A stretch of DNA of 11,001 nt from Planctomycetaceae bacterium. Its GTDB lineage: Bacteria > Planctomycetota > Planctomycetia > Pirellulales > UBA1268. Under the pieces are notes generated by a model. The model made no database searches. It worked only from the letters and a program-made list of their open reading frames with translations, and was not told the origin of the DNA. The stretch's first letter is position 1. The number at the start of each line of letters is the position of its first letter. A program made the position numbers and the translations under genes. Shown here piece after piece: positions 5,922 through 11,001 of the stretch. Location of the stretch: NCBI GenBank assembly GCA_003488325.1, contig DNLZ01000195.1:2561-13561 (forward strand), in the 5' to 3' direction.

Positions 5922-7971
5922 GGAGGCCTCGACGGTGTGGGGCTCGCTTCGAGCCCGGACGTCTGCGGGGGGCGGCAGGGCGTGGCGGACGTCGCCGACC
6001 CCGCGACCGATCGCCGTTCACGAGCCGAAACTCGAGCTCGCGACGCTCGATGTCGACACGATCGACGGCGACCGCGAGCCGGTCGCCGAGCCGGTACACC
6101 TGCCCGGCCCGCCGGCCCGAGAGCGTATGGCTGGCGCGATCGTAGCGATAGGTGTCGTCGGGCAGGCCGTCGATGGACACGAGGCCCTCGGCCGGCAGTT
6201 GGAGCCCCTGCACGAAGATCCCGAAGGCCTCGACGCCCGTCACCACCGCCTCCATCTCCATGCCGATGCGCGACTGGAGGAAGAGAAGCAGCTTGAGCTT
6301 CACGAGCTCCCGCTCGGCCGCCTCCGCGCGACGCTCGAGATCGGAGCACTGCTCGCCGAGCTGGAGCAGGCCCTCGGCCGGCGGCCGGCGGCCGTTCGCG
6401 ACCAGGTCGAGCGCGCGATGGATGGTGAGGTCGGGGTAGCGCCGGATCGGCGAGGTGAAGTGGCAGTAGCGCTCGCTCGCCAGCGCGTAATGTCCCTCCT
6501 CCTGGGGTCCGTACACGGCTCGGGTCAGGCTGCGCAGCACCGCGTAGTGCACCGCGTGCTCCTCCGGTCGGCCTCGTGCGAGATCGAGCAGACGCTGCAG
6601 TTCGAAGCGGCTCTCGAGCGAGTCCACCTCGAAGCCCAGCTCCGTGACGAACTCGGTGAGCTGCCGCAGTCGGCGGGGATCGGGTGGGGCATGGATGCGC
6701 CGCAGGAAGGGGGCCGCGGCCGCGGCGAGCGCGCCGGCCACCGCCTCGTTGGCCGCGAGCATGAACTCCTCGATGATCTGATGGCTCTCCGTGTTGGCGA
6801 CGACATGGGCGCCGGCGACGCGGCCGTCACGATCCAGGTCGATCTTCACCTCCGGCCGCTCCAGCTGGAGCGAGCCGCGCGCCGTCCGGCGGGCGCGGAG
6901 GATGCGGGCGAGGTCGCGCATCCGGCCGAGCAGCTCGCGCACGGCGGCGGACATCTCGACGGCGGTGGTGCCGGGGTCGGCGAGGAAGACGTCGACCTCC
7001 TCGTAGGCGAAGCGTCGCGCGCTCCTGATCGCGGTGGATTCGACGGCCGAATGGACCGGCACCCCCTCCGCGGTGAACTCGATCCAGCAGGTCTTCGCGA
7101 AGCGGATGCGGCCGGGCTGCAGGCTGGCGAGGTTGTTCGAGACGATCTCGGGGATCATCGGAATCACCCGGTCCGGCAGGTAGATGCTCGTGCCCCGCGC
7201 GCGGGCCTCCTGGTCGAGAGGCGAGCCCTCGCGGACGAAGTGCGAGACGTCCGCGATGTGCACGCCGAGCAGCCAGTGCCCGCGTTCGACCCGCTCGAGC
7301 GAGATCGCGTCGTCAAAATCGCGGGCGTCGACCGGATCGATCGTGATGATCGTCCGCCCGGTCAGGTCCCGCCGGTCGGCGGGCACGGTCTCGTCGAACC
7401 GCTGGGCCTGGCGGCGGGCATCCTCGAGCGCCGCCTCGGGAAACTCGCCGGGCAGGGCGAACTCGTGGATGATCGTCTGCGTGTCGACCCCGACGTCGCC
7501 GGCCCGCCCGAGGACGCCGACGACGACCCCCTCGCCGTCACGCAGGTGGGAGGGAAACCGCACGAGCTCCACCACCACCTTGTGGCCCTCGTGCACCCCC
7601 TTCGCGCCGGGGTCGCCGACGGAAATCGGGCGTGCGAAGGCCGTGCCGTCGACCTGGACCCATCCGCCGCCGCCGGCCTCGAAGTAGGTGCCCACGAAGC
7701 GCGTCGTGCGTCGTGCCACGACCTCCACGATCTCTCCGGCCGGACCCGGGCGACCGGCCTCGCGCCCCGACGCGAGTCGCACGCGCACGGTGTCGCCGCT
7801 GACCGCGTCGAGCGTCGCCGAGGCCGCGACGTGGATGTCGCCCGACCGATCGCCGGGAAGAGCGCCCTCGGGATGGACGAAGCCGTACCCGCCGGCCGCC
7901 CGTCGGAACACGCCCACGATCCCCGCGGAGCGACCCCGGGTCGCGGGCGGCTGCGGGCGTTTGCGTGTCAT
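5914..7971 (-). CDS. rnr: Ribonuclease R (RNB-family 3'-to-5' exoribonuclease)
   Basis: A 685-aa RNase II/R family exonuclease that degrades RNA processively from the 3' end. An N-terminal OB/cold-shock-like region (GYGFVHPEG, 28-36; second RNA-binding module to ~165) is followed by the RNB catalytic domain (~205-525). The four metal-binding aspartates are intact in IDPVDARDFDD (D212, D218, D220, D221), and CHFTSPIRRYPDLTIHRAL (503-521) carries the conserved Arg region. An S1 domain follows (~568-650, EAVVTGVEAFGIFVQG). The protein ends in a basic Arg/Pro tail of ~33 residues. At 685 aa it is shorter than E. coli RNase R (~813 aa), mostly at the N-terminus, but domain order is complete. The ATG at 7971 overlaps the upstream stop in an ATGA arrangement. 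Confidence 0.94.
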   Translation of the reverse strand: MTRKRPQPPATRGRSAGIVGVFRRAAGGYGFVHPEGALPGDRSGDIHVAASATLDAVSGDTVRVRLASGREAGRPGPAGEIVEVVARRTTRFVGTYFEAGGGGWVQVDGTAFARPISVGDPGAKGVHEGHKVVVELVRFPSHLRDGEGVVVGVLGRAGDVGVDTQTIIHEFALPGEFPEAALEDARRQAQRFDETVPADRRDLTGRTIITIDPVDARDFDDAISLERVERGHWLLGVHIADVSHFVREGSPLDQEARARGTSIYLPDRVIPMIPEIVSNNLASLQPGRIRFAKTCWIEFTAEGVPVHSAVESTAIRSARRFAYEEVDVFLADPGTTAVEMSAAVRELLGRMRDLARILRARRTARGSLQLERPEVKIDLDRDGRVAGAHVVANTESHQIIEEFMLAANEAVAGALAAAAAPFLRRIHAPPDPRRLRQLTEFVTELGFEVDSLESRFELQRLLDLARGRPEEHAVHYAVLRSLTRAVYGPQEEGHYALASERYCHFTSPIRRYPDLTIHRALDLVANGRRPPAEGLLQLGEQCSDLERRAEAAERELVKLKLLLFLQSRIGMEMEAVVTGVEAFGIFVQGLQLPAEGLVSIDGLPDDTYRYDRASHTLSGRRAGQVYRLGDRLAVAVDRVDIERRELEFRLVNGDRSRGRRRPPRPAAPRRRPGSKRAPHRRGLRG

Positions 7972-8933
7972 GGCGCCCGTCCCCGGAAGAACTTGCGGCC
8001 GAGCCCCGCCTGATACTGCGTCCAGCCACCGTCCATCGAGGCCTCGTTGCTCAGGAGCTGGATCGCCCCCGCCATCTTGGCGTCGAGGTGATCGAGGTGG
8101 TGGAGGGCGAGGGCCTCGAGCGTCATCGGCAGCTTCGGGGCGCCGAACTCGTAGGCGCCATGATGGCTCGCGATCATGTGCTTGACGCGGGTCGCCGTCT
8201 CCGCGTCGAAAGGCCGGCCCAGCCTCGACTCGATGCCCCGGATCTTCGCCTCGACGATCTCGAGCCCCAGCAGCACGTGCCCCAGGAGCTGGCCGCGGTC
8301 GGTGTAGGAGAATCCCTTCTCGCTTTCGAGTTCGTCGATCTTGCCGATGTCGTGCACGAGCACGCCGACGAGCAGCAGGTCGCGGTCGAGCGCGGGATAG
8401 AACGGGGCGACCGCGTCGGCGAGCCGCATGAGGTTCACGACATGGTCGAGCAGCCCCCCGGCGTAGGCGTGGTGGTGCTTGACGCCGGCGGGCGAACGGG
8501 CGAAGCGGGCCATGAGCGACCGGTCGTCGAGGATCTCCGCGACCAGGCCGTCGAGCGGGGGACGCAGCCCTGCCAGCAGGCGGCGGGCCTCGGCCTCGAG
8601 CCTGCCGATGTCGGCGGGCGAGAGCACCCGAAACTCGCGCTCGTCCACCGTTCCCGGATCGGCCCGCTCGATCGCCGAGATGATGATCTGCATCGCCCCG
8701 GAGTAGAGCTGGGTGTGCCCCTCGACCCGCACGAAGTCACCGTCGGCGAACCCGCCGTAGTCGGCCTCGGAGGCGTTCCAGAGCCGGCCGGTGATCGCGC
8801 CGCTCTTGTCGGCGAGCTCGACCTGGAGGTAGAGCTGACCGTGGCGATTGGGACGCAGCTGCTTGTGCGTCGCCAGGAACACCTGGTCGACCGCCGTCTG
8901 GGCGGGCAGTTCGGAAATGAGTCGCTGAGACAT
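7968..8933 (-). CDS. YhaM-type OB-fold/HD-domain 3'-to-5' exoribonuclease
   Basis: A 321-aa protein with an N-terminal OB-fold (about 10-95; LYLQVELADKSGAITGRLW) joined to an HD phosphohydrolase domain (about 150-290). Metal-binding residues are visible: HHHAYAGGLLDHV (153-165), HDIGK (194-198), H219 in GQLLGHV, and HH at 257-258 in MIASHHG. This architecture and length (~315 aa) match YhaM/CBF1 family exoribonucleases, which trim RNA (and in some cases DNA) 3' ends. The ATG at 8933 is the only reasonable start; the open frame extends far upstream on the same strand, but only opposite proS. The ribosome-binding site is weak (TGGGG). It is the first gene of the minus-strand operon and overlaps RNase R by four bases, pairing two exonucleases of the same polarity. 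Confidence 0.88.
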   Translation of the reverse strand: MSQRLISELPAQTAVDQVFLATHKQLRPNRHGQLYLQVELADKSGAITGRLWNASEADYGGFADGDFVRVEGHTQLYSGAMQIIISAIERADPGTVDEREFRVLSPADIGRLEAEARRLLAGLRPPLDGLVAEILDDRSLMARFARSPAGVKHHHAYAGGLLDHVVNLMRLADAVAPFYPALDRDLLLVGVLVHDIGKIDELESEKGFSYTDRGQLLGHVLLGLEIVEAKIRGIESRLGRPFDAETATRVKHMIASHHGAYEFGAPKLPMTLEALALHHLDHLDAKMAGAIQLLSNEASMDGGWTQYQAGLGRKFFRGRAP

Positions 8934-8947
8934 GGCCCCACAGTCTA

Positions 8948-8986
8948 CGGCGGCCGCGGCCGGTCCCACGAACCGGGCGGCCGCCG
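8948..8986. repeat. Long GC-rich dyad in the yhaM-like/proS divergent region
   Basis: Two arms, 8948-8964 and 8972-8986, are complementary over 15 base pairs with a two-base bulge (GG at 8958-8959) and a seven-base centre (CCCACGA). It sits immediately before the TACAAT box of proS and 15 bases before the ATG of the YhaM-like gene. It could be a protein-binding dyad in the proS promoter or an RNA stem-loop in the leader of the exonuclease operon. Chance is possible given the CGG/CCG bias. Confidence 0.5.
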
Positions 8987-8987
8987 C

Positions 8988-8993
8988 TACAAT
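8988..8993 (+). promoter_or_regulatory. -10 element (TACAAT) for proS
   Basis: TACAAT matches the sigma-70 -10 consensus at five of six positions and is one of very few AT-rich hexamers in the intergenic region. No good -35 box lies 16-18 bases upstream; that space is filled by the dyad. Transcription would begin near 9000, about 45 bases before the proS ATG. Confidence 0.5.
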
Positions 8994-9001
8994 CTTGGCC
9001 C

Positions 9002-9025
9002 CGCGGCGGCACGCCGGCCGCCGCG
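9002..9025 (+). repeat. Stem-loop in the proS leader
   Basis: CGCGGCGG (9002-9009) and CCGCCGCG (9018-9025) form a perfect 8-bp stem around an 8-base loop, 19 bases before the proS ATG. No clear Shine-Dalgarno follows it, so it may influence initiation. It is too short a leader for a T-box. Confidence 0.4.
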
Positions 9026-9044
9026 TTCCCCCGGTGCAGTGGTG

Positions 9045-10535
9045 ATGCCGGCCAACGCGATCAGCCCGACCCGGGCCGAGGACTATCCCGAGTGGTACCA
9101 GCAGGTGGTTCGCGCGGCCGACCTCGCCGAGGCCTCGGCGGTGCGCGGCTGCATGGTCATCAAGCCGCACGGCTACGCGATCTGGGAGCGGATGCAGTCG
9201 ATCCTCGACCGGGAATTCAAGGCCACCGGCCACGTCAACGCCTACTTCCCGCTCTTCATCCCGCTCTCCTACCTCGAGCAGGAGGCGAAGCACGTCGAGG
9301 GCTTCGCCAAGGAGTGCGCCGTCGTCACTCACCATCGGCTGGAGGCGGGGCCTGACGGACGGCTCGTGCCCACCGGCCGGCTCGAGGAGCCGCTGGTCGT
9401 GCGGCCGACGAGCGAAACGATCATCGGCGCGACCTACGCCAAATGGATCCAGTCGTGGCGGGATCTGCCGGTGCTGGTGAACCAGTGGGCCAACGTCGTG
9501 CGCTGGGAGATGCGGCCGCGGGTCTTCCTGCGCACGGCGGAGTTTCTCTGGCAGGAGGGGCACACCGCCCATGCCACGGCCGCCGAGGCGATCGAGGAGA
9601 CCTTGCGGATGCTGGAGGTGTACGCCACCTTCGCGGAGCGGGACCTCGCGATGCCGGTGATCAAGGGCCCCAAGCCGGCGGCCGAGCGGTTCCCCGGCGC
9701 GGTCGACACGTTCTCGATCGAGGCGATGATGCAGGACGGCAAGGCCCTGCAGGCGGGCACGTCGCACTTCCTCGGCCAGAACTTCGCCCGCGCCCAGAAC
9801 ATCCGCTTCGCCACCGCCACCGGCGGCGAGGAATTCTGCTGGACGACCTCCTGGGGCGTCTCCACCCGGCTCATCGGCGCCGTGATCATGACCCATTCCG
9901 ACGACGACGGGCTCGTGCTGCCGCCGCGGATCGCCCCGCACCACGCGGTGGTCCTGCCGATCGCGCGGTCCGACGAGGAGCGGGCGGTGGTGCTCGCGGC
10001 CTGCCGCGATCTCGAGTCCCGCTTGGCGGGGTCGTCCTTCGCCGGGGAGCCGGTCCGCGTGAAGGTCGACCCGCGCGACATCCGGGGCGGCGACAAGGTG
10101 TGGCAGCACGTCAAGCAGGGGGTGCCGGTGAGGATCGAGATCGGTCCCCGCGATCTGGCCGCCGGCACCGCCAGCGTGTCGCGTCGCGATCGCGGGCCCA
10201 AGGAGCGCGAGGCGATCCCGCTGGCGGCGCTGCCGGAGCGGCTGCCTGCCGTGCTCGAGGATATTCAGCGGACCCTGTTCGCGCGGGCCGCGGCGCTGCG
10301 CGAGTCCCGCTCGGTGCGGCTGGAGACCGCCCGGGAGGTTGCGGAGCACTTCGCCGAGCCGACGGCCGGGTTCGCCTTCGTGCGGGTCGCGGATGATCCG
10401 GCGATCGCGGCGCTGCTCGACCCCCTCAAAGTGACCGTCCGTTGCATCCCGCTCGAGGGGCCCGACGATCCCGGACCGTGCGTCGTCACCGGGGTGGGGG
10501 TGCCGCGGCGAAGCCTCCTGGCCCGCGCCTACTGA
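9045..10535 (+). CDS. proS: Prolyl-tRNA synthetase, short archaeal/eukaryote-like type
   Basis: A 496-aa class II aminoacyl-tRNA synthetase that charges tRNA-Pro. Core motifs: VVRPTSETIIGATYAKWIQSW (118-138), motif 2 region RWEMRPRVFLRTAEFLWQEGHTAHA (153-177), the QAGTSHFLGQNFA segment (236-248) and motif 3 region around WTTSWGVSTRLIGA (266-279). The anticodon-binding domain follows (~300-400). No ~180-residue editing insertion lies between motifs 2 and 3, so it is the short type rather than the ~570-aa E. coli type. The C-terminal domain ends in the characteristic Ala-Tyr. Archaeal relatives bind zinc there with four cysteines; only Cys467 and Cys479 are seen, so the zinc site is probably lost. 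ATG at 9045 is preferred (GTG at 9042 is adjacent); neither has a strong ribosome-binding site. The stop is TGA at 10533-10535. Confidence 0.96.
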   Translation: MPANAISPTRAEDYPEWYQQVVRAADLAEASAVRGCMVIKPHGYAIWERMQSILDREFKATGHVNAYFPLFIPLSYLEQEAKHVEGFAKECAVVTHHRLEAGPDGRLVPTGRLEEPLVVRPTSETIIGATYAKWIQSWRDLPVLVNQWANVVRWEMRPRVFLRTAEFLWQEGHTAHATAAEAIEETLRMLEVYATFAERDLAMPVIKGPKPAAERFPGAVDTFSIEAMMQDGKALQAGTSHFLGQNFARAQNIRFATATGGEEFCWTTSWGVSTRLIGAVIMTHSDDDGLVLPPRIAPHHAVVLPIARSDEERAVVLAACRDLESRLAGSSFAGEPVRVKVDPRDIRGGDKVWQHVKQGVPVRIEIGPRDLAAGTASVSRRDRGPKEREAIPLAALPERLPAVLEDIQRTLFARAAALRESRSVRLETAREVAEHFAEPTAGFAFVRVADDPAIAALLDPLKVTVRCIPLEGPDDPGPCVVTGVGVPRRSLLARAY

Positions 10536-10538
10536 GGA

Positions 10539-10550
10539 CGGCGGCCGCCG
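10539..10550. repeat. Perfect 12-bp palindrome just after proS
   Basis: CGGCGGCCGCCG is fully self-complementary and begins three bases after the proS stop. As RNA it could only form a small hairpin. No T-tract follows, so a terminator role is weakly supported. Confidence 0.3.
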
Positions 10551-10574
10551 GGATGCCGCTCGGTGAACGGCCGG

Positions 10575-10580
10575 TACAAT
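10575..10580 (+). promoter_or_regulatory. -10 element (TACAAT) for the DUF1573-like gene
   Basis: The same TACAAT hexamer as before proS, here merging into the palindrome ATTGCAAT (10579-10586). No convincing -35 box is present. Transcription would begin near 10587, leaving a leader of about 113 nt that includes the 10640-10671 stem-loop. Confidence 0.42.
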
Positions 10581-10639
10581 TGCAATGCCGGAGGTCATCG
10601 CCGCTGGTCCGGCAGGGATCTCCGGAGGTCCGGCGGGGA

Positions 10640-10671
10640 CCGTCCACGGGCGCGTGCCGCCCGCTGGACGG
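10640..10671 (+). other. Strong stem-loop between proS and the DUF1573-like gene
   Basis: CCGTCCACGGGC (10640-10651) pairs with GCCCG-C-TGGACGG (10659-10671) in a 12-bp stem with a single bulged C (10664) and a seven-base loop. It ends 28 bases before the ATG of the DUF1573-like gene. The following bases (ACGGTTTCA) have only three Ts, so it is either a weak terminator for proS or a structured 5' leader element. Confidence 0.5.
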
Positions 10672-10699
10672 ACGGTTTCAGGCCACGGGCGATTTCAGG

Positions 10700-11001
10700 A
10701 TGCACCGCACACCCTCCATCGGCTCGGTCGCCGTCGCGGCGGTTTTGGTGGGGGCCCTCGTGGGCTCTATTTCCGCCGCGGTCGGCGTGTGGCTCGAGCC
10801 CTGGCAGGTGGGCGATTTCCGGCCGGCCGGCGATGTTCCCTCCGGAACCCCGCACGGCCTGGTCGAGGCGCCGGAGACCGATCATGGATTCGGCACCGTG
10901 AACGTGGGATCGAAGGGTCGGCATGCCTTCCCGGTGCGGAATCCGGGGACCGGGCCGCTGCATCTGTCGCGGGGCGCCACGAGCTGCACCTGCACGATCG
11001 C
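10700..11001 (+). CDS. DUF1573-like membrane-anchored protein, 5' part
   Basis: The open frame runs from ATG at 10700 to the window edge without a stop (100 codons visible). Residues ~8-32 form a hydrophobic N-terminal segment (VAVAAVLVGALVGSISAAVG), either a signal anchor or an uncleaved signal peptide, so the rest is probably outside the cytoplasm. From about residue 62 it reads FGTVNVGSKGRHAFPVRN, then GTGPLHLSRG and SCTCTI. This is the F-G-V...F-x-x-x-N-x-G-x-x-x-L...CxC pattern of DUF1573, an immunoglobulin-like fold abundant in planctomycetes and Bacteroidota. The start has only AGG adjacent to the ATG, so it is moderately certain. Function of the family is unknown; a surface or periplasmic role is inferred. 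Confidence 0.82.
   Translation, partial: MHRTPSIGSVAVAAVLVGALVGSISAAVGVWLEPWQVGDFRPAGDVPSGTPHGLVEAPETDHGFGTVNVGSKGRHAFPVRNPGTGPLHLSRGATSCTCTI

Noticed and set aside
4218..6296. 692-codon plus-strand open frame opposite gcvH, gcvT and part of RNase R
   Set aside because: The translation is Arg/His/Gly-rich with no domain, and the opposite strand encodes clearly conserved proteins; long antisense frames are expected at this GC content.
5686..8013. 775-codon plus-strand open frame opposite RNase R
   Set aside because: It mirrors the codon structure of RNase R on the minus strand, has no recognisable motif and spans a real operon.
7965..9044. Open frame extending proS upstream by about 360 codons
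   Set aside because: It is antisense to the YhaM-like gene; the ProRS family begins near ATG 9045, and a TACAAT box lies just upstream of it.
8994..9044. Possible T-box leader for proS
   Set aside because: The leader is only about 45 bases, with one small hairpin and no T-box sequence.
8934..10598. Open frame extending the YhaM-like gene upstream by over 550 codons
   Set aside because: It is antisense to proS and shows Arg/Gly/Pro/His noise; the YhaM-type OB-fold starts at ATG 8933.
1..11001. tRNA or rRNA genes, CRISPR arrays, insertion sequences, att sites
   Set aside because: No cloverleaf-like segment, regular spaced repeats, transposase motifs or terminal inverted repeats were seen; base composition is uniform, with no sign of recent transfer.

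Overview
This 11 kb window is a high-GC bacterial chromosome segment with ordinary housekeeping content and no mobile element, CRISPR array, tRNA or rRNA that I can see. It looks like a planctomycete. It carries a short archaeal/eukaryote-type prolyl-tRNA synthetase, an N-terminally anchored DUF1573-type protein, an FHA protein with a long low-complexity tail, and an 82-residue basic protein of a kind I associate with that phylum. The taxon is an inference from gene content; no marker gene proves it.

Layout. Nine genes occupy the minus strand from about 8.93 kb down to position 5, and two lie on the plus strand from about 9.05 kb to the right edge. The two blocks diverge from a 111-base, dyad-rich intergenic region at 8934-9044. 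Reading the minus block in its direction of transcription: an OB-fold/HD-domain exoribonuclease of the YhaM type, RNase R, glycine cleavage T protein (gcvT), glycine cleavage H protein (gcvH), and a LipM-like octanoyl/lipoate transferase. These five are packed with overlaps or short gaps (4-base ATGA overlap, 8-base overlap, 93-base gap, 4-base gap) and look like one operon. A stem-loop follows. Then come an FHA-domain protein with its own promoter candidate, a 253-base gap holding several palindromes, the 82-aa protein, a TPR lipoprotein, and phosphoserine aminotransferase (serC), whose promoter candidate overlaps the end of the TPR gene.

The plus block is proS, then a 164-base intergenic region with a TACAAT box and a strong stem-loop, then the start of a DUF1573-like protein cut by the window edge.

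How the genes fit together: SerC makes phosphoserine, the precursor of serine and hence glycine. GcvT and GcvH are two of the glycine cleavage proteins, and the LipM-like enzyme would load the octanoyl/lipoyl group on GcvH Lys62. The glycine decarboxylase P protein and the L protein are not in the window. The two 3'-to-5' exoribonucleases head the same transcript as the glycine genes, which is the most unusual contextual feature. I found no convincing novel defence or mobile system. The best leads are the exoribonuclease/glycine-cleavage operon, the dyads flanking proS, and the small conserved protein.
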